64,000 bases of DNA, taken from Fallopia convolvulus (taxonomy: Eukaryota; Streptophyta; Magnoliopsida; Caryophyllales; Polygonaceae). This document shows positions 33,706-44,933 of the stretch, piece after piece. The position numbers were made by a program, and so were the translations under genes. The stretch covers positions 24,226,200 to 24,290,199 of the forward strand of contig OZ024724.1 in NCBI GenBank assembly GCA_964016875.1, given 5' to 3'. Numbering within the stretch: position 1 is the stretch's first letter; each line of letters begins with the position of its first letter. A model generated the notes under the pieces. That model was not told the origin of the DNA and did not search any database. It worked only from the letters and a program-made list of their open reading frames with translations.

Positions 33706-34575
33706 TTGCTTCAAGGTTTAAATCTCTCCATTCCTTTCGCTGAGGCTTTGAATGAAATGCCTGCTTATACTAAATTTTTGAAGGAGATCTTATCTAGGAA
33801 GCGATCCATGTCAGAATTGACAGATGAAGTAAGATCGTTGGAACTTCCCGAGAAGCTAGGCGACCCAGATAAGTTTGCTATTACTATTGGTATTGGAGCT
33901 TACCATTTCAAAGCTTTGTGTGATCTAGGTGCTAGTACGAGTTTGCTTCCACTTTCAATTTGGTCCAAGACCAACATGCGGCCATTAGTACCAGTGAACA
34001 TGAGGCTATACATGGCGGATGGGTCGTGTTTCAGACCAACGGGAGTCATAGATGATTTCCCGGTTCAAGTTGGGAAGTACATTGTGCCCAACGATTTTAT
34101 AGTGATGGAGATGCCTGAAGATCTCGTGGTGCCCATTATTCTTGGACGGCCATTCTTAGCCTTAGCGGGAGCCATCATTGATGTCAAGAACGGTCTTCTC
34201 ACCTTTAATATTGGAGAAGAAGTGGTTGAGTTTCGATTCAAACCAACCATGAAGGAGTCAAATCAGGAGGAGATCAAGATGCTATACACGCGCTCCGACT
34301 ACATTGAGTGCAACAACCCAACGGAGAAATTATTGACTTGGGATCCTCTACCACACGATCTTAGGGCCTCAGGACCAACCCTCCAAGGGTCGTGCACAAC
34401 CCTTCTGGACGAAGGTGAGGAGCAATGCCTTGTCTTGGTGACACTCAAAGCGGAGCTTGAGGAAGAAATTAGCTTGCCCGAACCCACTCTCGAGCTTAAG
34501 GAGCTCCCCGACTCCCTGAGGTACGCTTTTCTTGGTCCTAATTCTACTCTTCCGTTATTATTAATGTTAATTTAA
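33706..34575 (+). CDS. Aspartic protease region of element H
   Basis: A 289-codon frame. Residues 55-75 hold the active-site loop ALCDLGASTSLLPLSIW (DLGAS form used by Athila-type proteases), followed by MRLYMADGSC and, at about 145-160, VVPIILGRPFLALAGA, the second conserved block. The C-terminal 60 residues are an acidic linker that includes one more palindrome-encoded segment (GPTLQGSCTTLLDEGEEQ). It probably belongs to one Gag-Pol polyprotein; the reverse transcriptase frame begins three bases later after TAA at 34573. Confidence 0.8.
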   Translation: MLQGLNLSIPFAEALNEMPAYTKFLKEILSRKRSMSELTDEVRSLELPEKLGDPDKFAITIGIGAYHFKALCDLGASTSLLPLSIWSKTNMRPLVPVNMRLYMADGSCFRPTGVIDDFPVQVGKYIVPNDFIVMEMPEDLVVPIILGRPFLALAGAIIDVKNGLLTFNIGEEVVEFRFKPTMKESNQEEIKMLYTRSDYIECNNPTEKLLTWDPLPHDLRASGPTLQGSCTTLLDEGEEQCLVLVTLKAELEEEISLPEPTLELKELPDSLRYAFLGPNSTLPLLLMLI

Positions 34576-34577
34576 GT

Positions 34578-36662
34578 ATGGAAGAAGAGAATAAATTGCT
34601 TGATGTGCTTAGGACCCATAGGAAAGCCATAGGGTATTCATTAGAGGAACTTAGTGGTATTTCACCCTCCTTGTGCATGCAAAGAATTTATATGGAGGAT
34701 GATCATAAACCCACTATTGAGCATCAACGTAGGCTAAACCCTAACATGAAAGAGGTAGTGAAAAAGGAAATTCTTAGAATGTTAGATGCCGGTATCATAT
34801 TTCCTATCTCCGATAGTAAATGGGTTAGCCCCGTACATGTAGTACCTAAAAAAGGGGGGATGACGGTTGTTGAAAATGAAAAAGGGGAGTTGATTCCAAC
34901 TAGGACCACCACTAAGTGGAGAATGTGCATAGACTATAGGAAACTTAATAGTGCTACTAGGAAGGATCATTTTCCACTCCCCTTCATTGACCAAGTGCTA
35001 GAACGCTTAGCCCAACACGATTACTTTTGCTATTTGGATGGCTATAGTGGTTTTTGGCAGATTCCCACTCACCTCGATGATCAGGAGAAGATGACATTTA
35101 CTTGTCCTTATGGGACGTTTGCATATAGGAGGATGCCTTTTGGGCTATGCAACGCCCCGGACACCTTTCAACGATGTATGATGGCCATCTTCTCTGATAT
35201 GATTGAAGAAATAGTGGAGGTATTTATGGATGATTTTTCAGTTTATGGTTCCACTTTCGATTCATGTCTTGCTAATCTTTCTAGAGTCCTTAAAAGATGT
35301 GAGGAGACTAACCTTGTGCTTAATTGGGAAAAGTGTCATTTCATGGTTAGAGAAGGAATTGTTTTAGGACATCTAGTGTCTAAACGCGGGATTGAGGTGG
35401 ACAAGGCAAAAATTGAGCTTATTGAGAAATTGCCCACTCCATCCTGCGTTAAAGATGTTAGGAGCTTTTTGGGGCATGCGGGTTTCTATAGACGATTTAT
35501 TCAAGACTTTTCTAAGATTTCTAAACCATTGACTAACCTACTAATGAAAGATGTAGCGTTTAGCATGTCTCCAGATTGTCATGAAGCGTTTTACTGGTTG
35601 AGGAAAGCCCTTGTAACGGCCCCCAACATGCAATCACCGGATTGGTCACTTCCCTTCGAGATTATGTGTGATGCTAGCGACTATGCCATAGGAGCGGTTC
35701 TTGGGCAGCGGAAGGACAAGAAGCTTCATGCCATCTACTATGCAAGTAAGACGCTCAATGAAGCCCAGAGTAAGTACACTACGACCGAGAAAGAGTTTCT
35801 CGCCGTGGTGTTTGCTTTTGAAAAATTTCGCTCTTACTTAGTAGGTTCTAAGGTGATCGTTTATACTGACCATGCTGCGGTTAGATTTCTAATGGAGAAA
35901 AAAGACGCCAAGCCTAGGTTGCTTCGTTGGATGCTGTTATTGCAGGAATTCGATCACAAAATCCGAGACAAGAAGGGAGCGGAGAACTTAGTGGCGGATC
36001 ACCTATCAAGACTACCCCTTAAGCATTGTCAGGAGTCCGGCGGATCAATTCCCATCAATGATACACGCCCTGATGAGACTCTTTTGCAAAGCAACAATAA
36101 GTCCCATGGAGACAAGGCTAATGAAGAAATCGAGGCCTCGGGACCGACCCTGCCAGGGTCGTGCACGACCCCAACAGAGGTTGGATCTCTCAGGACCGAC
36201 CCTTCCATGACCATCACAGGGTCGTGCACGACCCCCTTAGGGTCGAGCATGACCCCCATAGGGTCGTGCACGACCCCCTTAGGGTCGAGCATGACCCCCA
36301 TAGGGTCGTGCACGACCCCCTTAGGGTCGAGCACGACCCCTTCCCTCGAGCTAGCCTTGGAGCACGACCCAGTTGGCTCGTTCACGACCCTTTCCCTGGG
36401 TCGAGCAGGTAAGTCTTCTTCGCCCTTTTTAGTTCTTTCGAGTCCTAATGATCTACCATCTTTTTCTTCTCTCCCTACTTCTATTCTTGCTATACGTGGG
36501 TCAAAGACCCCTTGGTTTGCGGATTTTGCTAACTATATTGTAGGAGGCAAGATTCCGACGGGTTTAACCCCTCAAGCCAAGAAGAAATTCCTCCACTACG
36601 TCAAGCACTACTATTGGGATGATCCCTACTTGTTCAAGCAAGGAAGTGATCACATATTTTGA
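34578..36662 (+). CDS. Reverse transcriptase and RNase H of element H
   Basis: 694 codons. The reverse transcriptase motifs are all visible: PKKGGMTVV (with an insertion), CIDYRKLNSAT, YFCYLDGYSGFWQI (first Asp), FGLCNAPDTFQRCMMAIF and the catalytic FMDDFSV (residues 218-224, YXDD family). The thumb and linker include FLGHAGFYRRFIQDFS and KPLTNLL. RNase H has MCDASDYAIGAVL (Asp), TTEKEFLAVVFAFEKFRSYL (Glu) and VYTDHAAVRFL (Asp), then ENLVADHLSRL. Residues about 505-640 are an inserted linker rich in GSCTTPLGSSMTPI, built from 42-bp tandem repeats. The frame ends at TGA 36660, where relatives read Arg into integrase, so this is one nonsense change. Confidence 0.9.
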   Translation: MEEENKLLDVLRTHRKAIGYSLEELSGISPSLCMQRIYMEDDHKPTIEHQRRLNPNMKEVVKKEILRMLDAGIIFPISDSKWVSPVHVVPKKGGMTVVENEKGELIPTRTTTKWRMCIDYRKLNSATRKDHFPLPFIDQVLERLAQHDYFCYLDGYSGFWQIPTHLDDQEKMTFTCPYGTFAYRRMPFGLCNAPDTFQRCMMAIFSDMIEEIVEVFMDDFSVYGSTFDSCLANLSRVLKRCEETNLVLNWEKCHFMVREGIVLGHLVSKRGIEVDKAKIELIEKLPTPSCVKDVRSFLGHAGFYRRFIQDFSKISKPLTNLLMKDVAFSMSPDCHEAFYWLRKALVTAPNMQSPDWSLPFEIMCDASDYAIGAVLGQRKDKKLHAIYYASKTLNEAQSKYTTTEKEFLAVVFAFEKFRSYLVGSKVIVYTDHAAVRFLMEKKDAKPRLLRWMLLLQEFDHKIRDKKGAENLVADHLSRLPLKHCQESGGSIPINDTRPDETLLQSNNKSHGDKANEEIEASGPTLPGSCTTPTEVGSLRTDPSMTITGSCTTPLGSSMTPIGSCTTPLGSSMTPIGSCTTPLGSSTTPSLELALEHDPVGSFTTLSLGRAGKSSSPFLVLSSPNDLPSFSSLPTSILAIRGSKTPWFADFANYIVGGKIPTGLTPQAKKKFLHYVKHYYWDDPYLFKQGSDHIF
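36219..36340 (+). repeat. 42-bp tandem repeat of palindromes inside the pol frame
   Basis: GGGTCGTGCACGACCC (a perfect 16-bp palindrome) recurs at 36219, 36261 and 36303, alternating with GGGTCGAGCATGACCC. The repeat stays in frame, encoding GSCTTPLGSSMTPI units. Confidence 0.9.
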
Positions 36663-37802
36663 CGTTGTATTCCGGATGATGAGATTGAAAGCGTCATTCG
36701 CCATTGCCACACTCTACCAACGGGAGGCCATGCTAAGGGATTCAAGACCACGGCTAAGATTCTTCAAAGTGGTCTGTATTGGCCAACGCTTTTCAAAGAT
36801 GTGCATGAGTTTGTGACTAGATGTGACGAGTGCCAGCGATCCGGAAACATCACTTGGAGGAATGAGAACCCGCTCACCGGTATCTTGGAAGTAGAGCTTT
36901 TTGATGTGTGGGGGATAGACTTTATGGGACCCTTCCCTTCATCGGGTCCTTATAAGTACATCCTTGTAGCGGTTGATTACGTCTCCAAGTGGGTGGAGGC
37001 CATTGCAACAAAGACAAATGATGCTCGGGTGGTTGCTAAGTTCATGAAATCGAACATCTTTCCCCGTTTTGGAGTCCCCCAAGTTCTTATAAGTGATGGT
37101 GGCTCACACTTCATTGAGAGGAGCTTTGAAGCTCTATTGACCAAGTATGGGGTTTCTCACCGGGTGGCAACACCATATCATCCTCAAACAAGTGGTCAAG
37201 TGGAGGTCTCAAACCGTCAAATAAAGAGCATCTTGGAGAAGACGGTATCCCGGTCAAGAAAAGATTGGTCTTCAAAGCTTGATGATGCACTTTGGGCATA
37301 CCGCACCGCTTACAAGACGCCACTCCGCACCACTCCTTTCAATTTGGTGTATGGCAAGTCATGTCACTTGCCCGTCGAGCTTGAACACAAGGCTTTATGG
37401 GCTCTCAAGGAGCTCAACATGGATCTCGATGCGGCTGGAGCAAAATGTTTCATGGACTTGCAAGAATTGGAAGAATTGAGGCTCAAGGCCTATGAGAATG
37501 CCAAGATCTACAAGGAGAGAACCAAAAAGTGGCATGACAAGAAGCTTGTTCCAAAACTCTTCAAAGTCGGTGACCAAGTACTCCTTTTCAACTCTAGGCT
37601 CCGACTCTTCCCCGGAAAGCTAAAGACAAGATGGAGTGGACCATTCACGGTTCACCACATTTATCTACATGGGGCGGTTGAACTTAATGATGAGAACGGA
37701 GCGATTTTTAAAGTCAACGGGCACCGCTTGAAGAAGTACTATGCAACGGTGGAACCTAATCATGAAATTCGAGCCACATGGGCTCTCACCACCTCGGACT
37801 GA
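36663..37802 (+). CDS. Integrase of element H
   Basis: Continues pol after the TGA at 36660. The N-terminal zinc site is present (RHCHTLPTGGHAKG and CDECQRSGNI: H..H..C..C). The core from 36801 reads WGIDFMGPFP (first Asp), PQVLISDGGSHF (second Asp) and QTSGQVEVSNRQI (Glu), so the D,D,E triad is complete. The C-terminal domain has FKVGDQVLLFNSRLRLFPGK and WSGPFTVHHI, the GPF/Y-type module; I see no chromodomain. It ends at 37802 (TGA). It inserts element cDNA into chromosomes. Confidence 0.9.
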   Translation, partial: RCIPDDEIESVIRHCHTLPTGGHAKGFKTTAKILQSGLYWPTLFKDVHEFVTRCDECQRSGNITWRNENPLTGILEVELFDVWGIDFMGPFPSSGPYKYILVAVDYVSKWVEAIATKTNDARVVAKFMKSNIFPRFGVPQVLISDGGSHFIERSFEALLTKYGVSHRVATPYHPQTSGQVEVSNRQIKSILEKTVSRSRKDWSSKLDDALWAYRTAYKTPLRTTPFNLVYGKSCHLPVELEHKALWALKELNMDLDAAGAKCFMDLQELEELRLKAYENAKIYKERTKKWHDKKLVPKLFKVGDQVLLFNSRLRLFPGKLKTRWSGPFTVHHIYLHGAVELNDENGAIFKVNGHRLKKYYATVEPNHEIRATWALTTSD

Positions 37803-39643
37803 GCTCAGGTAAGTCGTCAAGCTAATGACGTTAAACAAGCGCTTACGGGAGGCAACCCGGTCTTTAGATTTGATTTTTATTATGTTTTTGTTTTTAATTT
37901 TTAGAATAGGTTCTTTTCTAACCTTCCTAGACTAGGATAGAATACTTTTGTTTGGAATAGAATTTTGTGGGATTTCTGGAGGGTCGTAAGCTTCAACCAC
38001 TCCACCTTCACCATGATAAGCTCCACCTCCTTTCCAAGCTTCCAAGAGTTCTTTGTGAGTTTTCTTCTTCTTATCTCTTTACTTTTTCACATCATTTTTC
38101 ATGCATGGGGACATTGCATGATTTAAGTATGGAGTAGGGGAAGAAGAAAGCTCACATGTTATTTTGCTTGAGTCTTTATATTAGTTGTTTGCTTGTTGGT
38201 TTGTTGGTTTGTTTTAAAATAAAAAAAATATAAAAAAAAACTGAAAAATGTCGAAAAATCCAAAAATATTTCTTTGTTTGTTTTAGGATAGAAGAATGCT
38301 CCATCTTAGATGTCCTATGATGAGAATTAATTTTTATGCTTATCATATAATTCCTTTGGCATATTTGGATAGTATAGCCTGAGTCTTGAGAAATTGCTTT
38401 TGATTGTGAAAATTGACTTGTGATGAAATTGAGCATATGTGTCTTAAGTAGAAGTAGTTGCAATCCAACAAAAATTTTACCTAGTGAGGAATTTTGGCCT
38501 TAAAGGGAGAACATCAAAAATCCCTCTTCTTTATATGTGTGATTTGCTCTCTTTATGCATATAAATCTCTTGTCATTGATATGTTTATCTATTTCTTGAA
38601 GCCGCTATGAGATCGTTCATGAATGTTAATTATGATTAAGAACTTATTTTTCATAAGCCACTTTTATCCTCTCTTTTACCTACCTTTACATTATCCTCTT
38701 TTTGAAGCCAAGTTGAGCCTTAAGCCTTTTATTTTTAGCTCCAAAAAATTATTCCCTAGCCAAGATAAGCTTGACCCTATCCGGGAATTAGGACTTAGTG
38801 TTGGTTTGTGATAGTCTTGTTGAGTGAGATTGCTTGGTTCAAGTGTGGGGTAATTATGGGTTAAGAAAAGTAAAAAATCTTGCAGTTTGTCAAGTAAAAG
38901 GAGTTTGGTTCCCTGAATGCACTTACAAAAGAGTTGAAAAAAAAAGAAAGACAAAAAAAAATTGGTACCAATCTCCCATAAAAAAATGAAAATCAAAAAG
39001 GGAGAAAAATAAAGCAAAGTGTTGAAAGGACATAATGTGCATGAGCCAAATTTCCTTAATGAATAGAAGCAAGATTAAGTTGGGGTATTAAAAGGGGTTG
39101 AAAGAAAAAGTGCATAAAGAAGAGAGAGTTTGGTATAATCTTTTGTGAGAATTTTGGTATTATGTGAGTTTTTAGGAGTCTTTGATTCCCGGATATTATT
39201 AGCACCAAATGGCAAAATATTTTCCACACCTATTTGTCTTTACCAAGCCCCATTACAACCCGGCCGAATGGAGTCTTCTATGAAGATTTCATTGAGCCTA
39301 AGTTCTTATGATGATTGATGTGTTTTGACTTCTCTAGGTAGAGAGATTGGTGATATAAGTCTCAATGATAAAGTTGATGTTGCATAAAGTTTGAGTCGAG
39401 AGTTGATGTTAATAGCCTAAACACATGAGAGATGAGTGAAACACATTAAAATCCCTTGTGAGGTTGGATTGTGATTGCTTAAGCTTGAGACTCATACATA
39501 TGTGATGACGTTAAAATTACTCGTCTACTTTTTCACTTGTGTTTAAATTATTTTGACAAAGGCTATGCTTGAAGATTGTGTTATTGGTCTTGATTTTGCA
39601 TGATTATTGCTTGAGGACAAGCAAGTCTAAGTATGGGGTATTT
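37803..39643 (+). other. Post-integrase spacer of element H
   Basis: 1.8 kb without a credible gene. It has low-complexity A/T runs (38215-38260, 38935-39010), the conserved GCGCTTACGGGAGGCAACCC segment (37840-37859) typical after Athila-type integrase, and AAGTATGGGGTATTT (39629-39643) as polypurine tract. Confidence 0.7.
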
Positions 39644-40798
39644 TGATGTCAGCTTTTTAGGTAGGTTGGTGTCTAGATAGATTAGATTTAGTTGGTTTTC
39701 GTGCTTGAGTTTTATGCTTTTGAGTCTTTTTGCTTTAGTTTTCGTATTTCCTTGAGATTCGGAAGCTATACACCTTTTGTGTCTTTTCATAGGAGTTTTG
39801 GAGCTTGAAAGAAGAGTTTGGAGCATTACAAGAGAAGATGGAGATGAAGCGCTCAAGTAAAGTCATTGAAGATCAATTTTGAGCTTGGAAAGAGATAGAG
39901 AAATTTGTTACAAGAACATAGGAAAAAGAATCGAGTCAAACGGAGTTGTAACAAATCTTCTACGCAAGTTTTACTCAAGGTTGTTCGAACAAGCTCTCAG
40001 GACCGACCCCAGGGGGGTCGAGAACGACCCTATGTGGGTCGATCGGGGCGCCGACTCTCCCTTATTCCGAGATCTTTATGGATATATTCTATCTTTTATT
40101 TTAGGAAGTAGTTTTATCTTGTTTCCTAGTGTAATTAGGGCTCCTTTTTCTCTATAAAAGGGGGCTAGACCTTCTAGTTGAAGGAGATCTTTTGCTAGCT
40201 TTGTTTGGAGGTTATTTGGAGATTAAGAGGAAGACTTGGAAGACAAGTTGGAGAAATTTTGTAAGACCTCTTTATTTTTATGATCATATCTTCTTCTTTC
40301 TTTTTCATGTGTGAGTAGTCTTCTTAGATTCTAGGGTTGAGTGAAAACCCAACACAATCATGCATGTCTAAACTTGAATTCATGACTTGAATGCTTGAAG
40401 ATCATATCTATCTATCTTGTGCTTAAATCCTTTGCGAAAGTTGAGGCATGTCTTGCAATTCACCTAAAAGTGAAAGTGTAAAGTTGATTGCTTTGACTAG
40501 TTCTAATAGGATTATTTGCGACAGTTGATATTCCTAGATTGAAGGATAGATAGAAAGTTGTTTAATTTGCGACAGTTGATTGAATAACTTGAATTGTTTG
40601 CGACAGTTGACTTTTCTATGATATAGATTGCATGATAGTTGTGAATTCTTGTTGAAAGCATGTATGGTTGTTGTTGTGGTAGCCCTAGCTCTAGGATTGC
40701 TCTTTTTATACTTGATTAAAACCCATTAAGTTGACTCGATCTCGACCCCATAAGGTCGTGTTCGACCCTTAGCCCATTGTTTGTTCTCTTGCTTTTTA
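39644..40798 (+). repeat. 3' LTR of element H, missing its 3' end
   Basis: TGATGTCAGC start; collinear with 30503 onward until TTGCTTTTTA (40798), then switches abruptly to an inverted LTR copy. Confidence 0.85.
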
Positions 40799-41857
40799 TC
40801 CTAGAGCTAGGGCTACCACAACAACAACCATACATGCTTTCAACAAGAATTCACAACTATCATGCATTCTAGATCATAGAAAAGTCAACTGTCGCAAACA
40901 ATTCAAGTTATTCAATCAACTGTCGCAAATTAAACAACTTTCTATCTATCCTTCAACCTAGGATTATCAACTTTCGCAAATAATCCTATTTAGATCTAAT
41001 CAAGCAATCAACTTTACACTTTCGCTTTTAGGTTAATTGCAAGATATTGCCTCAACTTTCGCAAAGGTATTAAGCACAAGATAGATAGATATGATCTTCA
41101 AGCATTCAAGTCATGAATTCAAGTTTTAGACATGCATGATTGTGTTGGGTTTTCACCCAACCCTAGAATCTAAGAAGACTACTAACACATTAAAAAGAAA
41201 GAAGAAGACATGATCATAAAAATAAAGAGGTCTTACAAAATTTCTCCAACTTGTCTTCCAAGTCTTTCTCTTAATCTCCAAATAACCTCCAAACAAAGCT
41301 AGCAAAAGATCTCCTTCAACTAGAAGGTCTAGCCCCCTTTTATAGAGAAAAAGGAGCCCTAATTACACTAGGAAACAAGATAAAACTACTTCCTAAAATA
41401 AAAGATAAAATATATCCATAAAGATCTCGGAATAAGGGAGAGTCGGCGCCCCGATCGACCCACATAGGGTCGTTCTCGACCCCCCCTGGGGTCGGTCCTG
41501 AGAGCTTGTTCGAACAACCTTGAGTAAAACTTGCGTGGAAGATTCGTTACAACTCCGTTTCACTCGATTCTTTTTCCTATGTTCTTGTAACGAATTTATC
41601 TATCTCTTTCCAAGCTCAAACTTGATCTTCAATGACTTTACTTGAGCGTTTCATCTCCATCTTCTCTTGTAATGCTCCAAACTCTTCTTTCAAGCTCCAA
41701 AACTCCTATGAAAACACACAAAAGGTGTGTAGCTTCCGAATCTCAAGGAAATACGAAAACTAAAGCAAAAAGAATCAAAAGCATAAAACTCAAGCACGAA
41801 AACCAACTAAATCTAATCTATCTAGACACTAAAAACCTACCTAAAAAGCTGACTTCA
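40799..41857 (-). repeat. Inverted H-type LTR forming a large palindrome with 39644-40798
   Basis: Minus-strand LTR (TGAAGTCAGC at 41857) that lacks its last 210 bp or so. It pairs with roughly 39644-40703 of the plus-strand LTR, giving arms of about 1.05 kb around a spacer of about 95 bp. It also carries CTATAAAAG and GGGTCG words, inverted. Confidence 0.85.
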
Positions 41858-41869
41858 TCTGTCCATTGG

Positions 41870-43324
41870 GGTTCACTTCGGGACGGCCCGGAAGTTGCCC
41901 TTGAGGCCTTGGAATCTGTGCAGCAAGGTTACCTAGTTGGGAATCAACATTCTTCTTCCATACATCGAACTCTCCCCATCTTTTATTTTGGTGGTTAAGG
42001 TTGGCTTGAACTTCATTAACCTTGTTGTGGACTCCATTGATGCTTTCTTGTAACCCTTGTACCAAAGATGGTGGCTCCTAATGGCCTGGAGGTCGATAAG
42101 GCGCAGGTCGTCTATCCGGTGGAGGTGCTGCATAGTTTGGATTTGGATTCTGATTGCCCCACGCCTAATAGTTGTTTGACCTGTCAAAATTGCTAGGCTG
42201 GTTCCTGTATGGGCCTCTCATGTAATTCATTTCAGCAATCGTCTCAGCGGCTCTTACCTGCTCTATGTTAGTGCAAGCAGAAGTACTATGGGCAGAAGAA
42301 CCACACTCTTGATAGGATTGAGAGGATTTCAGAAAACTTACCTGCTTCTTTAGGCGGTTGACCTCGTGTTGTAGAAATTGATTTTTAACATCCGGGTCAA
42401 CTTCTTCTCGGTTAGGCACGTAGAGACATTTCTTGGGCTGTGGAGTTTGCTGGGTTCCATACATGGCATCATAATTGGACAGCTTATCCAGCAATTCCCA
42501 TGCAGTCGTAGGGTCCATCTCTATAAAACCGCATGTAGTGTGCGTGTTGGTGCGGTTCTTGGTCTCTGCGTTGATACCCTGGAAAAAGATTTCTTGAAGA
42601 ACATATAAAGGTTGCCCATGAGTGGGGCACTGTCTAAGCATTTCTTTAAATATTTCCCATATTTCAACAAAAGTCTCATTAGGCAGCTGGTGATAGAAGG
42701 TGATGCGTTTTCTCAACTCCGTTGTCTCGGCATGCAGGAAAATTTTTGTAAGAAATTGATCATACAAGTTCTTCCAAGTCCTGATAGACTTAGGAGGTAA
42801 GCTCTCCAACCAACTCAGGGCCTTTTCAGCAAGAGACCACCTGAAAGCTTTTAATAGAACATATTCAAGTGAAACACCTTCAGCAGCTATGGTGTCACAT
42901 AAATCAAGAAAATTTCTAATATGTTCCATAGGGCACTCAGTAGGTTCCCTTCAAACTGAGCCCGCTTTATCAAGGATATAAATTGAGATTTAATCTCAAA
43001 TGGTTTCTCTATCTCCGGAAGCACAATTGGTGATTCTGGCACCCTCAGTTCTGGATGCATGTATTGTTTGGCATTCCTCGGATAGGCATTTAGCTCTTCC
43101 TGTAGACGAGCATTGGTAGTCCGTTGACGCTCAGCCTCGGCAGCAATGTCTTCCTTCTTAGTTTTTAATGCCTCCATCTGGTTCCGAAGGACTTCCAACT
43201 GACGAGCCAGCTCTTCAGGTGTGGCCATGGCTCGGTTCTCTCGGCGTCTACGGTGCAGGGAACATTCAGGTTCTGAATAATAACCAGCGTTGTCAAATCC
43301 AATCCTTCGACGTCCTACCGGCAT
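41870..43324 (-). pseudogene. Gag of element I
   Basis: Frame 43324-42887 starts MPVGRRRIGFDNAGYYSEPE, with a coiled coil (EELARQLEVLRNQMEALKTK) and KQYMHPELRVPESPIVLPEI. At about 42930 the frame changes to MEHIRNFLDLCDTIAAEGVS (42929-42165), the gag core, and ends with a knuckle-like C-x2-C-x4-H-x4-C region (QECGSSAHSTSACTNI; the first Cys is Tyr here). A further frame (42187-41933, 42065-41841) carries the C-terminal helices. The frame change lies at the same place as in element H. Confidence 0.7.
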
Positions 43325-43418
43325 GCGTTGAGAAAATAGACAAAGAAAACAAAAATTAAAAACAAAAACGGGGACGGGCTATTCCCAGACCCACAGATAA
43401 ACAAACAAACTCGTTGCT

Positions 43419-43436
43419 TCCCCGGCAACGGCGCCA
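43419..43436 (-). promoter_or_regulatory. Primer binding site of element I (TGGCGCCGTTGCCGGGGA)
   Basis: Exact Athila-type primer site on minus, four bases from LTR end TTAACA. Confidence 0.85.
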
Positions 43437-43439
43437 ATT

Positions 43440-44933
43440 TGTTAACGGGCCTTTACTCTAGACAACAAATAAATTTATAAGTCAAGACCTCGCTGAGTAT
43501 AGGGGAGTCGGGATCGTTCCACGAGAAGCAAGGTTTGTTTATCTATCGACTACTAAAAATCAAACGAAAACAAGCAAACACTCACTAGCAGCCTCGTTAA
43601 CGACGTTGTCAGGGTCGTTAACGATCCACCGCAAACAAATGACTCAAAATAACGAACTAAACAGGTTCAGTACCGAGGCTACGAACTTAGTAACGAATAA
43701 AACCTAGGAGAATTCAAATAAAACAAAGATCTAGGACAAGGGTTACCACAACATAGTCATGCACATAAACTCGTAAGAAGATAAATATCATGCCTTTAAA
43801 TAGATAGATGCATCAACTTTCATTGACTAGCAAGTAAATTAATCTACTTTCATAAACTAATTCACTTAATTGCTTGTTTTGGAGCTAAGGCTTGAAACTT
43901 TCGTATTCAAACAATATCAACCTTCAAGTTTATAACTTTCTCTCTCAATCAAGTTAAAAACTCAAATTACCTTGACTTTCATCTAGGTATAAACACAACA
44001 AACAATCTCAAAAATAGATAGAAGGCATTCAACACATCATCTCACTCATCAAACCATGCACAACTATGCCGGGTTTCAACCCCGACCCTAGATAAGAAAA
44101 CTACTCACTATTCATAACTTAGAAATAAATAACTTCAAAAAGAGAAAACATTGAGAATCAAAACAACTACTTCAAATTAAGAATAGAATATTGTCTTATA
44201 GAATTCAAAAGAAACCGAAAAATATAAAACACCGAATCAAAACCTCGTGATTAACGACCCCGGAAACTTTCGTCCACCGTGGCTCTCGATCTCGACCTTC
44301 CGACTCGTCTCTCTCTCTCGGCTCTTCCTCCTTCACTACTTGCTTCCTTCCCTTCTTCCCCTTTTTTTTGGCTAGATAGAAGGGTATTTATACTAATAAG
44401 GCTATAAAATAAAAAAGCTAGAAGATAAAAACTTTGCTAAAAGATAGAAATCTACTCTAAAAAGTTAGAAATAAAACCTAGAAGGATAACAAGACCTAAA
44501 ATAAATAATATAATAACCCTAAAATTCATTTAAAAACACTCTATCGACACGGAATAAATTCCCGCACAGGATCGGTAAATCACAAAATTAGATTCTCGAA
44601 AACTCTATCTCGTAACCTCGTTAACGAGCCCTCACAGCCTCGTGAACGAGCCTGGGATTGGCTTCTTCAACACTTCTTCTTCAATAACTTAGACTTCGAC
44701 TTCTTTATCTTGTATTCCTCCTTCCTTCATCATAGCACTCCAAATTCAGCTCCAAATAGCACCTTTTCCTTGGTCAAACCTACAAAAATATACAAAACCG
44801 AGTAGCTTCCATACTTTTCACAAAATATGCAAAACTATCCAAAAACACACAAAACTAACCCTAAACTTATCAAAACTAATCCTAATAAACTAAGAAAACC
44901 CTATCAAAAACTATACCAAAAACACGAACATCA
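43440..44933 (-). repeat. 5' LTR of element I (1494 bp)
   Basis: Minus strand TGATGTTCGTG..GTTAACA. It shares GATTCGGAAGCTAC-like parts with LTR H. Contains CTCGTTAACGAG- and TCGTTAACGA-type words near 43590-43640 and 44610-44655. Confidence 0.75.

Larger units (their letters stand above)
30503..40798 (+). mobile_element. Athila-like Ty3/gypsy element H, nearly intact pol
   Basis: Order: 5' LTR 30503-31771, primer site 31774-31792, gag 31894-33549, protease 33706-34575, reverse transcriptase/RNase H 34578-36662, integrase 36663-37802, spacer 37803-39643, 3' LTR 39644-40798. The 3' LTR lacks its last 115 bp or so, where it meets an inverted LTR copy. The LTRs differ only at scattered sites, so the insertion looks recent. 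Confidence 0.85.
41858..44933 (-). mobile_element. Athila-related element I (reverse), 5' LTR and gag only
   Basis: 5' LTR 44933-43440, primer site 43436-43419, gag 43324-41870. It is cut at 41857 by the inverted H-type LTR; pol is missing. The gag is clearly related to that of element H. Confidence 0.8.
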
